Made by a program: the position numbers and the translations under genes. The notes under the pieces were generated by a model. That model had not been told where the DNA came from and searched no databases. It was given only the letters and a program-made list of their open reading frames with translations. From positions 4,092,001-4,156,000 of the forward strand of contig NZ_CP096258.1 of the NCBI RefSeq assembly GCF_023205015.1: a stretch of 64,000 bases of DNA, given 5' to 3'. Origin of the DNA: Providencia rettgeri. Lineage in GTDB: Bacteria > Pseudomonadota > Gammaproteobacteria > Enterobacterales > Enterobacteriaceae. Positions 33,911 through 42,974 of the stretch are shown piece by piece; position 1 is the stretch's first letter; the number at the start of each line of letters is the position of its first letter.

Positions 33911-35691
33911 AACTCAGTCCCCAAGCCGATATAAAACTGTATTTTGTTGTTATCTGGATCACCGATAGGTTTTGCTAAGTCTAATTTTATCGGCCCAACC
34001 GGTGAGACCCAGCGGATACCAATTCCCGCACCCGTTTTAAAATCATTATCTTTAAAATTATCAACGGCTTCACCACTATCAATAAAGGTTGCTCCCCACC
34101 AATTCCCTGTAAAGTTATATTGGTATTCCACAGAGCCTACCGCCAATTTTGATGCCCCTGTTAGTTTACCTTTACTATCTTCTGGCGAGATCTTTTGATA
34201 GCCATATCCACGCACGCTGCCGTCACCACCCGCAAAGAAACGCAAGTCCGGTGGAACTTTGTCGAAGTCATTGGTTTCAATCCAACCGATATTTCCACGA
34301 ACAACAAAGCGATGACCTTCCCATGGCGTTCTGATCCATACATTTTTGGCTTGTAGTACAGCGAAGTCGATATCTGAACCCCATATTTTATTCGAATAAT
34401 CAATAGAATAACGTTGGCTATCACCCCATGTTGGCATCACACCGCCGCGTTGGCGAATGCGGCTCACATAGGCCCCGGGATATAGCAACATGGTCGTATT
34501 CGTCACGTTGGCTTGGGTAAAGTTACTCAGCATCCAACGCATGTTTACACCATACTGCCAACCGGATGAATAATCCCAATTACGAGACACATTCAAGGTT
34601 GTTGTATTCGCTTGGGTATCATTTAAATCTGTCCGTTTAAAGCCCCCTTGAACCGCATAATATTGCTCAAGCGGGTTCGCTTTTAATGGAATTTTATAGC
34701 TCGCATCAATTAATTGTTCTGGTTGGGATAAACTAATATTTGACGTTAAACTCTGCCCACGGGAGTTGATCCACGGCTTATTCCATGTCGCTTTAACGCG
34801 AGGACCTACATCTGTTGCATACCCCCCACCAAGCTCAATAAAATTTTTGGCTCTAGGCGTCATCACCGCTTCCATCGGCAATTCATAGGAGTTTTCTTTT
34901 CGAGCACTCACGATGCGAGGCGTCACAATCGCAGAAGTGAACCAACCTGTTTCTGCTAACCGACGATTAAATTCAGCGAGTTGCTCTGATGTGTAGTATT
35001 CCCCTTTTTTGAAAGGCGCAAGGTTGTTCAGGTAATCTTCACGAATTTGTGAGCCTGAATAAGAAATGGCACCAAACCGATAGCGTTCACCACTGTTAAA
35101 ATCAAAATCCCAATATGCCGCATGGTGATCAAGAGAAATACCCAATTGGCTTTTCTCCATCATCGCATCAAAATAACCTTTACGAACCGCTAAGCTGTTA
35201 AAGCGCCCTTTGAATTCTTCGTATTCGCCATCATTTTGAACAGTATCAAGCTTTGGCGTATATTGTTTGAGCATCTTTTCATAGGCTGGATCCGTTTTTG
35301 CTCCACCTTGTAACTCAACATTCACCCCTTTTAATAAAATAGGTTCCCCAGGAGTGACCTTGGCGGTTAAAACGGACCGAGCAGGCGGGGTTTTTTCTTC
35401 ATAGCTAAACTCAACCGTGGGTTGGTAATAGCCTAAAGGCTTTAAACCTTCTTTAATTGCTTTCTCAACACGGGCTCGAAAACGGCCGTTTGGCACAACT
35501 TCATCTTGCGATATATTAGATAGCTGTACACGAACGTTTTGATTAAGTTGTCCTTCAAGGCCTTCAATATTAAGACGAAGATTAGCTGCGTGTGCCACTG
35601 GCACTGCCGCAGTTAGGCAGAGAAAACAAATTAGAGGGTATTTCGACACGCCTACTCCTAAGGTGATTGTTCGATTGACTAAATACTTCAT
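33907..35691 (-). CDS. tamA: Translocation and assembly module protein TamA
   Basis: An outer-membrane Omp85-family protein with a signal peptide (cleavage likely after AAVPVAHA, about residue 35), three POTRA domains (about 36-275) and a 16-strand beta-barrel. The Omp85 signatures FFAGGDGSVRGYGYQKISP and GIGIRWVSPVGPIKLDLAKP are present. Length 594 (E. coli 577). First gene of tamA-tamB-ytfP; divergent from msrA. Confidence 0.97.
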   Translation of the reverse strand: MKYLVNRTITLGVGVSKYPLICFLCLTAAVPVAHAANLRLNIEGLEGQLNQNVRVQLSNISQDEVVPNGRFRARVEKAIKEGLKPLGYYQPTVEFSYEEKTPPARSVLTAKVTPGEPILLKGVNVELQGGAKTDPAYEKMLKQYTPKLDTVQNDGEYEEFKGRFNSLAVRKGYFDAMMEKSQLGISLDHHAAYWDFDFNSGERYRFGAISYSGSQIREDYLNNLAPFKKGEYYTSEQLAEFNRRLAETGWFTSAIVTPRIVSARKENSYELPMEAVMTPRAKNFIELGGGYATDVGPRVKATWNKPWINSRGQSLTSNISLSQPEQLIDASYKIPLKANPLEQYYAVQGGFKRTDLNDTQANTTTLNVSRNWDYSSGWQYGVNMRWMLSNFTQANVTNTTMLLYPGAYVSRIRQRGGVMPTWGDSQRYSIDYSNKIWGSDIDFAVLQAKNVWIRTPWEGHRFVVRGNIGWIETNDFDKVPPDLRFFAGGDGSVRGYGYQKISPEDSKGKLTGASKLAVGSVEYQYNFTGNWWGATFIDSGEAVDNFKDNDFKTGAGIGIRWVSPVGPIKLDLAKPIGDPDNNKIQFYIGLGTEL

Positions 35692-35782
35692 ATCAATTTA
35701 TTTTGAGTAAAATTCGCCATAGACACAAGTTTTCATCCCCATTTTTAGATTATTTGTACGGTCAATATATATAGGAATCATT

Positions 35783-36424
35783 ATGCCTTTTAATAAATTT
35801 CACTCTGCAAGTATTGCACAACCTCTGCCCGGCAGAGCAACTGCTATGACCTACTCACCATATCATGCACTTAACCATCATTCGATTGAGATTATTCCTA
35901 AGAATATGAAAGTTGCTTATTTTGCCATGGGCTGTTTTTGGGGAGTCGAACGACTATTTTGGCAGCAAGCTGGTGTTTATTCAACATCTGTAGGGTATTG
36001 TGGTGGTGTGACCCCTAACCCTACCTACGAAGAAGTTTGCTCAGAGCGAACTGGCCACGCAGAAGCGGTTCGTGTTGTTTTTGACCCGCAAATTATCAGT
36101 TACACCCAATTATTAGCTTTATTTTGGGAAAACCATGACCCCGCACAAGGTATGCGCCAAGGGAATGATATGGGGAGTCAATATCGTTCTGCCATTTATA
36201 CTGTGTCTGATGAACAAGACCAACAAGCGATGGAGACACTGCAAGCTTACCAAGAGGCAATGAAAGCACAACATGACCCTCGTGCAATCACAACCGAAAT
36301 AGCCCCATTAGACACTTTCTATTTCGCAGAAGATTACCACCAGCAGTATTTATACAAAAATCCAAATGGATATTGTGGATTAGGAGGAATTGGTGTTTGT
36401 TTACCACCTTCATTAAAAAGCTAA
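35783..36424 (+). CDS. msrA: Peptide methionine sulfoxide reductase MsrA
   Basis: Repairs oxidised methionine (S-sulfoxide form) in proteins. The catalytic motif AMGCFWGVERLFW holds Cys51; GYCGGVTPNPTYEEVCSERTGHAEAV is split by the family loop, and the resolving cysteines lie in the C-terminal GYCGLGGIGVCLP. Length 213 (E. coli 212). Divergent from tamA, as in E. coli. Confidence 0.97.
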   Translation: MPFNKFHSASIAQPLPGRATAMTYSPYHALNHHSIEIIPKNMKVAYFAMGCFWGVERLFWQQAGVYSTSVGYCGGVTPNPTYEEVCSERTGHAEAVRVVFDPQIISYTQLLALFWENHDPAQGMRQGNDMGSQYRSAIYTVSDEQDQQAMETLQAYQEAMKAQHDPRAITTEIAPLDTFYFAEDYHQQYLYKNPNGYCGLGGIGVCLPPSLKS

Positions 36425-36547
36425 ATCAATAGGTTAGTGCTGTAAATTCACTTTACAAATCGTTCAGGCTGTCTATCTATATTACTTAAGGCAGTTTGAA
36501 TGATGATGAATATCTAGGCAGATAAATCACCTCAGTGCTATACTCAT

Positions 36548-36585
36548 GCAACATATCAACAATTTGCGCATATTGCGCAACATAT
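36548..36585. promoter_or_regulatory. Operator-like palindrome and flanking direct repeat upstream of paeA
   Basis: TTGCGCA-TAT-TGCGCAA (36564-36580) is a perfect palindrome. A 9-bp direct repeat GCAACATAT occurs at 36548-36556 and 36577-36585. It lies about 100 bp before paeA and 140 bp after msrA, in 253 bp that hold no other gene. Confidence 0.45.
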
Positions 36586-36677
36586 ATTTGCATACTCAAT
36601 ATATTAAAATACACGAGACTATGCCTTCAGAGATCTTTGAATTTAATGGATTCTCCCTTTGATTGGCTGGATAACTT

Positions 36678-38045
36678 ATGCTCAACAGTTTATTAATCGT
36701 TCTATTATTATGTGCAATCAGCGCATTCTTTTCTTTGTCAGAAATTTCTCTGGCAGCTTCCCGCCGTATTAAACTTAAGCTCATGGCCGATGAGGGCAAC
36801 ATTAACGCGGCTCGCGTGCTTAAATTACAAGAAATGCCGGGAATGTTCTTTACCGTCGTTCAAATTGGTTTAAATGCCGTTGCTATCCTTGCAGGTATTG
36901 TCGGGGAATCTGCGTTTTCTCCTGCTTTGTACGATATCTTTATTCAGTTTTTATCCCCAAGCTGGGCCCAACAAGTTTCATCCATCCTATCGTTCACCAT
37001 TGTCACGAGCTTGTTTATTTTAGTGGCTGATTTAACGCCAAAACGTATCGGTATGGTAAAACCTGAAGCCATTGCTATTCGTATCGTGAATCCGATGCGC
37101 TTCTGCTTAGTGATACTGGGCCCATTCGTTTGGTTTTTTAATGGTCTCGCTAACCTAATTTTTAAATTATTCAAATTACCTACATCACGTAATGAAGACA
37201 TCACTTCTGATGATATTTTTGCGGTTGTTGAAGCGGGTGCTGTCGCGGGTGTGTTACGTAAGCAAGAACATGAATTAATTGAGAATGTCTTTGAACTAGA
37301 ATCACGTACTGTACCATCGGCTATGACCCCGCGTGAAAGTATCATCTATTTTGACAAAAACGAGTCAGAAGAAAGTATCAAACATAAAATATCAACCCAG
37401 CCACATTCTAAGTTCTTGGTCTGTGCGGGGGATATTGACCATGTTATCGGCTATGTTGATTCAAAAGAATTACTTAATCGTGTACTCAATGGGCAAAGTT
37501 TAAGCTTAAAAGAAGGTGCTCACATTAGAAATACGCTAATGATCCCTGACACCTTATCACTATCAGATACCTTAGAAGCCTTTAAAGCAAATGCGGTCGA
37601 TTTTGCTGTTATTCTCAACGAATATGCATTGGTCATGGGTATCATTACCATCAATGATGTAATGATCACTTTAATGGGTGATTTAATTGGTCCAGGGCAA
37701 GAAGAGCAAATCGTGGTCCGTGATGAGAATTCTTGGTTAGTTGAAGGTGGAACACCAATCGAAGATGTGATGCGCATTTTGGATATTGATGATTTCCCTG
37801 ACTTTAGCAACTATGAAACCATCGCAGGGTTTATGATGTACCGGTTAAGAAGAATGCCGAAGCGGACAGATTATGTGAAATATGCGGGTTATAAATTTGA
37901 AGTCGTCGATATCGATAATTACAAAATTGACCAACTACTCGTAACTCGCCTTACTACGGTGCCATCACCTGTGGTTGTACAGCCCGGAAAAAATACTATT
38001 GAAACGGCTGACGCAAAACAACAAACAAAAGATACTGAACATTAG
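36678..38045 (+). CDS. paeA: CNNM/CorC-type membrane protein PaeA (YtfL)
   Basis: An inner-membrane protein of the DUF21-CBS-CorC_HlyC family; the E. coli orthologue YtfL/PaeA protects stationary-phase cells from cadaverine and putrescine and is proposed to export polyamines. The DUF21 domain (1-190) has four membrane segments and the SEISLAASRRIKLK motif (about 21-34); two CBS modules follow (about 205-335, with VPSAMTPRESIIYFD), then the CorC_HlyC domain (about 345-430). Length 455 (E. coli 447). It follows msrA as in E. coli. Confidence 0.94.
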   Translation: MLNSLLIVLLLCAISAFFSLSEISLAASRRIKLKLMADEGNINAARVLKLQEMPGMFFTVVQIGLNAVAILAGIVGESAFSPALYDIFIQFLSPSWAQQVSSILSFTIVTSLFILVADLTPKRIGMVKPEAIAIRIVNPMRFCLVILGPFVWFFNGLANLIFKLFKLPTSRNEDITSDDIFAVVEAGAVAGVLRKQEHELIENVFELESRTVPSAMTPRESIIYFDKNESEESIKHKISTQPHSKFLVCAGDIDHVIGYVDSKELLNRVLNGQSLSLKEGAHIRNTLMIPDTLSLSDTLEAFKANAVDFAVILNEYALVMGIITINDVMITLMGDLIGPGQEEQIVVRDENSWLVEGGTPIEDVMRILDIDDFPDFSNYETIAGFMMYRLRRMPKRTDYVKYAGYKFEVVDIDNYKIDQLLVTRLTTVPSPVVVQPGKNTIETADAKQQTKDTEH

Positions 38046-38074
38046 TGCTTGATAGCGAAGCCGTTTCTTTCAAT

Positions 38075-38092
38075 GCGCCACCCATGTGGCGC
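38075..38092. terminator. Hairpin between paeA and ytfK
   Basis: GCGCCAC-CCAT-GTGGCGC, a perfect 7-bp stem between convergent genes. The following tract is only moderately T-rich, so terminator activity is uncertain. Confidence 0.45.
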
Positions 38093-38120
38093 GTTGTTAA
38101 CCAAAACCTTCTTGATTAAC

Positions 38121-38327
38121 CTAACCCAGTTCCGCCTGCAATAATGAAACCTGTTTATTGACCTCACTCATCACATTGTAATGGCGCTTATCACTGATTT
38201 TAGGTGGTAGAATTTTCCCATAATTAAACTCAAATGCCCCAAAATCCTTAATATAGAGCCTGCCACGGAATAGCGTTTTGACGTAAAGAGCAATCTTCGA
38301 TGGGTTATAACGGTTAAAAATTTTCAT
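38121..38327 (-). CDS. ytfK: Small SpoT-stimulating protein YtfK
   Basis: A 68-residue protein matching E. coli YtfK in length and pattern (MKIFNRYNPSKIALYVKTLF, GRLYIKDFGAFEFNYGKIL, MSEVNKQVSLLQAEL). E. coli YtfK binds SpoT and promotes (p)ppGpp accumulation under phosphate and fatty-acid starvation, and its gene belongs to the Pho regulon. GGAGG lies ten bases before the ATG. It is convergent to paeA. Confidence 0.93.
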   Translation of the reverse strand: MKIFNRYNPSKIALYVKTLFRGRLYIKDFGAFEFNYGKILPPKISDKRHYNVMSEVNKQVSLLQAELG

Positions 38328-38617
38328 TAGAACTTTGCCTCCCCTTTGTTCTTACGATATTCAATAACTCATACCGTACAATAATCATAGACCAGAAATT
38401 TTTACTTTGGTTCTAAAATTGCAGTTTTATTCAATTTGCTGACATAACATGACACTGTAAATTAACTGTTAAAACCCCATAAACTTTGCTTTTATTCTAA
38501 ATTTTAAAAAAATGTTAAATTACCTCTTGAAACTCATCCGATGAGCTATGCTATAAATAGTCTTCATCAGACAAACCACTAGGCTCACATGGCAACATCA
38601 TCAATCAAGGGGCTTTT

Positions 38618-39178
38618 ATGATAAGAAATTATTTACTTTTAATATGTTTGCTTGGGGTATCAGCAGTAGCTTCTGCAGCAAATATTCAATTAAACCAATC
38701 TGTTTCTGCTATTTCCGTCACCGATAAAGGTGAGCTTGTGATGAATAATGAAGGGAAGTTGGAGTATCAACCGTGGAAAAGCCAACAACTCGTTGGGAAG
38801 GTGCGTACTATACAGCACATTGCAGGCCGCTCTTCAGCAAAAGAGCTCAATGCCCCCTTAGTTGAAGCTATCAAGCAAGCCAAATTCCCTCATGATACCT
38901 ATCAGACAACGACAATCATTAATACCGATGATGCAATTTTTGGTACTGGTGTCTTTGTTAAAAATAGCGTTGAAGATAGCAAAAAAGAGTTTCCTTACTC
39001 ACAATTTATTGTTGATAGTGAGGGGACAGTAAAGAACGCATGGGGCTTGAAACCAGAAAGCTCGGCGATCATCGTATTGGATAATCAAGGAAAAGTGTTG
39101 TTTTTCAAAGATGGTGAATTAAATACCCAAGAAATTCAAAAAGTCATTAGCTTATTAGTCTCATCGCTAAACCAATAA
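38618..39178 (+). CDS. ytfJ: YtfJ family periplasmic protein
   Basis: A 186-residue secreted protein with a signal peptide (cleavage near VASAANI, about 20) and a thioredoxin-like fold typical of the YtfJ family: GKVRTIQHIAGRSSAKELNA (about 61-80), TTTIINTDDAIFGTG, and AIIVLDNQGKVLFFKDGEL. No CxxC motif is present, so thiol redox activity is not expected. It is similar over its length to E. coli YtfJ (184). Function unknown. A 9-bp stem hairpin without a T-run (39198-39225) follows. Confidence 0.9.
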   Translation: MIRNYLLLICLLGVSAVASAANIQLNQSVSAISVTDKGELVMNNEGKLEYQPWKSQQLVGKVRTIQHIAGRSSAKELNAPLVEAIKQAKFPHDTYQTTTIINTDDAIFGTGVFVKNSVEDSKKEFPYSQFIVDSEGTVKNAWGLKPESSAIIVLDNQGKVLFFKDGELNTQEIQKVISLLVSSLNQ

Positions 39179-39347
39179 GGGCAAACTTTTACTATGTCGT
39201 CGTGTGGGTCACTTCGCACACGACGTCTGTAATTAACCCTATCTCGCTTGAGCTAGAAATAGTGAGTTATGCTAAAATACCCTTACACTAAATATGCATA
39301 ATTATGATTAATTTTTTCATAAACAAGCATGGCTAATGTGCTCATTA

Positions 39348-40712
39348 TCACGTTTTTATTTCATTCCAATAGACTTTGGCACAAAATCCACCATTAGTAC
39401 CGTGAGTAAAAATAACCTGCAAATGATGCAATTGTGCAACTCGTTTAACAATAGAGAGCCCTAAGCCACTCCCTGTCTTTTCTTGCCCCGGCGGACGATA
39501 AAAACGTTCACCTAGGCGCTGTAAAACCTCAGGTGTCACGCCATCACCATCATCTTGAATTTCAAGATGATCTGTATACAAAATAATCTCAACTCGCCCC
39601 GCTATTTTTCCATAACGTATTGCATTATTGAGTAAATTTCTCAGTAACGCGTTGAGTAGTAATGGTTGGCCTTGAAAATCAGGGGGGCAACTAACTAACG
39701 TGTTTATTATCGTTGTTTGCTGCTCTTGAGCTTCGGGCTCCACATCTTTTATCGCCGATTCAATTAATGCGGGCCAAGATACAACTGTAATATCATCGAG
39801 TTGCGTGGATGATTCTAGCCGAGACAACATGAGTAGTTGGTCAACAAGCCTAGTCGCCCTATCAATACCTTCCGATAAATTCGCCACTGCATGGTTACGA
39901 ACCGCGTTATTATTCCCCGCAATTTGTACCACTTCCGCCTGCACCCTTAACGCTGCGAGTGGGCTACGTAATTCATGAGCAGCATCCGAGGTAAATTGTC
40001 GCTCGCGAGCAAACATGTCATTAATACGGCCAAACAACACATTCATAGAGTCAATAATAGGTCTGACTTCACTAGGAATACGCGTTACTTGTACTGGGGT
40101 TAATTCATCGGGTTTTCGGTGATACAACTGCTTTGCTACATCCTTCAATGGACGTAAAGCTCGTGTAAGCAGCCATAAAAATAGCAATAACATAATTGGC
40201 AAAGCAATTAACCAAGGCATAAATTGTGCCACCATAATATCGGTTGCCATTTCTTGCCGGTATTCCCACTCCTGCCCTACCGCGATAACATATTGACCAT
40301 CTTGAGATTTTAGCCATACAAAGCGCCAAGGATCGTCACTTCCTTCGATCATTCCATCCGTAAAACCTTCTCGTTTAAATTGATAGACAATATCTCTACC
40401 ATTATCACCGTCGTTTAAAACCATTTCACCAACAGGTGTAAAGATAGCAAATGCCAGTGCATCGTCATCCTGATGCCCGCGGTTCTTGCGTAATAATTTT
40501 TTGGTTTTAGTCAGTGAAGGCCGGCTCAATTCGAAGTCTGATGGCAAAACAGATAACCGTTTAGCAAACGCCATTTGCTGGGTATCAAACAGTTCATTGA
40601 TCGTTTTATAGCTTTGATACCAGGCTAGCGAACTGGCGATCCCCCATGTCAGCAAAGCTAATAGGAGTAGCATTAACGTGAGTTTCAGCCTAAGACTAAA
40701 TGTCTTCATCAT
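39348..40712 (-). CDS. qseC: Sensor histidine kinase QseC
   Basis: Inner-membrane kinase of the QseBC system, reported in E. coli to respond to AI-3 and catecholamines. Two membrane spans (about 10-32 and 163-185) flank a periplasmic sensor with QDDDALAFAIFTPVGEMVLNDGDNG (as in E. coli). HAMP follows, then the H-box TSDAAHELRSPLAAL with His246, N-box LRNLLNNAIRYG, and the ATP lid GSGLGLSIVKR. Length 454 (E. coli 449). Its ATG overlaps the qseB stop (ATGA). Confidence 0.95.
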   Translation of the reverse strand: MMKTFSLRLKLTLMLLLLALLTWGIASSLAWYQSYKTINELFDTQQMAFAKRLSVLPSDFELSRPSLTKTKKLLRKNRGHQDDDALAFAIFTPVGEMVLNDGDNGRDIVYQFKREGFTDGMIEGSDDPWRFVWLKSQDGQYVIAVGQEWEYRQEMATDIMVAQFMPWLIALPIMLLLFLWLLTRALRPLKDVAKQLYHRKPDELTPVQVTRIPSEVRPIIDSMNVLFGRINDMFARERQFTSDAAHELRSPLAALRVQAEVVQIAGNNNAVRNHAVANLSEGIDRATRLVDQLLMLSRLESSTQLDDITVVSWPALIESAIKDVEPEAQEQQTTIINTLVSCPPDFQGQPLLLNALLRNLLNNAIRYGKIAGRVEIILYTDHLEIQDDGDGVTPEVLQRLGERFYRPPGQEKTGSGLGLSIVKRVAQLHHLQVIFTHGTNGGFCAKVYWNEIKT

Positions 40713-41371
40713 GTATCATCACCTAACCGATAGCCTACACCGTGAATAGTTCGAATAAATTTATTACCTAATTTACGTCGTAAATGGTGGATGTGTACCT
40801 CAACCGAGTTACTAGAGACTTCCTCATCCCAGTTATATAATTTTTCTTCAATTAAAGGGCGAGAAAAAACTTTATTTGGGTTATGCATAAATAAAGACAG
40901 TAAAGCGAACTCTTTGCCTTTTAGCTGTACAGGCTCACCTTGCTGTGTCACCGTCATTGCAATTGGGTCCATTTCGACATCGCCATGCGTAAGTTTAGAA
41001 GACAGCTGCCCACTTCTGCGGCGGATCAACGCTTGCAAACGCGCCATGACTTCCATTAAAGCGAATGGTTTACACAGATAATCATCAGCCCCTTGCTGAA
41101 GCCCTTGAACACGTTGATCCAATGCATCTCGTGCCGTCAAAATCAAGACAGGCTCATCACGCCCTTCTTTGCGCCAATGTTTTAAAATATCCATGCCATC
41201 AATATTGGGTAACGAAAGGTCGAGTACAACAGCATCATAAGGTGCATCAAATACAGCCAGTTGTCCTTGTTTACCATCCATAAACCAATCAACCGTAAAC
41301 CCTAGCTGCGTTAAACCCACTTTTAAACCGTCACCAATTAACCGGTCATCTTCAATTAAAAGAATTCGCAT
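40709..41371 (-). CDS. qseB: Response regulator QseB
   Basis: OmpR/PhoB-type regulator partnered with QseC. The receiver domain starts MRILLIEDDRLIGDG with phospho-acceptor Asp51 (VVLDLSLPN) and a conserved lysine in CKPFALMEV; the winged-helix output domain ends in HIHHLRRKLGNKFIRTIHGVGYRL. The start at 41371 gives 220 residues (E. coli 219), with GGGGGAG just upstream. Divergent from ygiW; a QseB/PmrA-type box lies between them. Confidence 0.95.
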   Translation of the reverse strand: MRILLIEDDRLIGDGLKVGLTQLGFTVDWFMDGKQGQLAVFDAPYDAVVLDLSLPNIDGMDILKHWRKEGRDEPVLILTARDALDQRVQGLQQGADDYLCKPFALMEVMARLQALIRRRSGQLSSKLTHGDVEMDPIAMTVTQQGEPVQLKGKEFALLSLFMHNPNKVFSRPLIEEKLYNWDEEVSSNSVEVHIHHLRRKLGNKFIRTIHGVGYRLGDDT

Positions 41372-41462
41372 AATCTCCCCCACAACAGAATATTATTATA
41401 TTTATCCCATCAGCCTTAAGATGACTAGCTATTATTAATAAAATTAAAAATATAATTCGTTA

Positions 41463-41504
41463 GTTAAGTTTCTTAAGATCCTGTTAAGATTTACTTGGTT
41501 TAAT
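41463..41504 (+). promoter_or_regulatory. QseB/PmrA-type box and ygiW promoter
   Basis: Direct repeats CTTAAG (41472-41477) and GTTAAG (41483-41488), 11 bp apart, match the PmrA/QseB box. A third copy GTTAAG lies at 41463-41468. A TTTAAT -10-like sequence at 41499-41504 follows at the distance seen in PmrA-dependent promoters lacking a good -35. Confidence 0.6.
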
Positions 41505-41545
41505 ACCCTCCATACAAACAAATTCATGTCCATTTGGAGATACTG

Positions 41546-41953
41546 ATGATGAAAAAATTACCTATAATCGCTTTAGTCGCTGCACTCGCAAGTGCACCTG
41601 TTTTCGCTGCAAATGGTGGATTTGACGGCCCAGGCGCGGTCACAAATACAACAACTCAAACCTCTAAAACGGGTGGTTTTATCGGCCCAAATAGTGGGGA
41701 AATGACGGTTGCAAAAGCGCTTGATATGTCAGATGACAGCTGGGTTATTTTACGTGGGAATATCGTCAAACAACTCGACCATAAACATTATGAATTCACC
41801 GATGGTACTGGCACTATTAATTTAGAAATCAGCGAAAAGCGTTGGAATGGTGTAAATGTGACGCCAAAAGATAAAGTTGAAATTCGCGGTAAAATTGATA
41901 AAGACTGGAACTCAAGAGAAGTCGAAGTTAAACAAATCCAAATTATTAAATAA
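41546..41953 (+). CDS. ygiW: YgiW/VisP family OB-fold stress protein
   Basis: A 135-residue periplasmic BOF-family (bacterial OB-fold) protein. A signal peptide ends SAPVFAANGG (about 22-24), followed by GGFIGPNSGEMTVAKAL and the OB core (LRGNIVKQLDHKHYEFTDGTG, in two strands, and DKVEIRGKIDKDW). In E. coli and Salmonella the homologue acts in stress resistance and is linked to QseC. ATG codons at 41546 and 41549 both fit the GGAG. It is divergent from qseBC, as in E. coli. Confidence 0.93.
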   Translation: MMKKLPIIALVAALASAPVFAANGGFDGPGAVTNTTTQTSKTGGFIGPNSGEMTVAKALDMSDDSWVILRGNIVKQLDHKHYEFTDGTGTINLEISEKRWNGVNVTPKDKVEIRGKIDKDWNSREVEVKQIQIIK

Positions 41954-42068
41954 TTCACCACGTTTACAATGGGGCCTGCTTTAAAGCAGGCCCCATCTAA
42001 ATCCTATTTTATACAGAAATTAACAGTGCTACATTAACAAAATCATTTTTGTTTTTTAAGGCTGCTTA

Positions 42069-42659
42069 ATGACTGTAAAACGTCCTAACATACGAAATAT
42101 TCAAGAGAAACTACTTTCAGATAATTGGTATATTTTAAAAAAATATACTTATGAGTTACAACGACAAGATGGTAGTTGGCAACAGCAAGAGCGCGAAGTC
42201 TATGACAGAGGAAATGGCGCTGTTATTTTGTTATATAACAAAATAAAGAATAGCATTATCTTAATTCGGCAATTTCGCATGCCAGTTTATGTGAATGGAT
42301 ATTCTGATTTCCTAATCGAAGCCGCCGCTGGCTTACTCGAAAACGCCTCACCAGAAGCTCGTATTATTGCTGAAACAGAAGAAGAAACAGGTTTTAAAGT
42401 CGATAAAATTCAGAAAGTTTTTGAAGCCTTTATGAGCCCTGGCTCAGTCACCGAGAAACTCCACTTTTACATCGCTGAGTACAGTGATAATAACCGTCAA
42501 AATGCAGGTGGCGGGCTGGAAGAAGAAGGGGAAGATATTGAAGTGTTAGAGTGGCCTTTCCCTAAAGCCATTGATGCGATAAAAACGGGAGAAATTGTTG
42601 ATGGTAAAACCATCATGCTGATCCAATACCTCGCTCTAAACTCTATTCTAAAAAGCTAA
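42069..42659 (+). CDS. nudK: Nudix hydrolase NudK (GDP-mannose pyrophosphatase type)
   Basis: The 196-residue protein aligns along its length with E. coli NudK (191), which cleaves GDP-mannose. Landmarks are YDRGNGAVILLYN (about 44-56), VILIRQFRMPV-like strand, AGLLENASPEARIIAETEEETGF (Nudix box, with alanine where the consensus has arginine and E. coli lysine), and SPGSVTEKLHFYIAEY. The catalytic glutamates of the box remain. It stands alone between ygiW and an A+T-rich gap. Confidence 0.88.
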   Translation: MTVKRPNIRNIQEKLLSDNWYILKKYTYELQRQDGSWQQQEREVYDRGNGAVILLYNKIKNSIILIRQFRMPVYVNGYSDFLIEAAAGLLENASPEARIIAETEEETGFKVDKIQKVFEAFMSPGSVTEKLHFYIAEYSDNNRQNAGGGLEEEGEDIEVLEWPFPKAIDAIKTGEIVDGKTIMLIQYLALNSILKS

Positions 42660-42671
42660 TCCTTTTTTCAT

Positions 42672-42712
42672 AGCTCATAATGATAAAATAACATCATGGT
42701 GAGCTTTTCTAC
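42672..42712 (+). terminator. Candidate nudK terminator
   Basis: AGCTCA (42672-42677) pairs with TGAGCT (42700-42705), with an inner ATGAT/ATCAT pairing, followed by TTTCTACTTTTT. The rest of the gap up to 42974 is very A+T-rich, holds no gene I can support, and must contain the promoter of the cupin-mqo pair. Confidence 0.5.
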
Positions 42713-42974
42713 TTTTTACCCATCATTAAACGAATAATGAAAATAAAAATAAATCATAAAAAGATAATCAATTTTTATGATTTTGTTTTTTAATTAAAAA
42801 TTAAAACCATAAAACTAAGATAAAACATATTTCGCTTTGACCTCTTCATTAAAAAACCTTAAATTTGAATAATATTAATTTTATTTATCATCACTTTAAG
42901 AGTCTTATTTTTGCATCCAATAAATATCAAATAATTGTTATATATTACAGTCAGTGATTAAGGAGCTAAATAAA

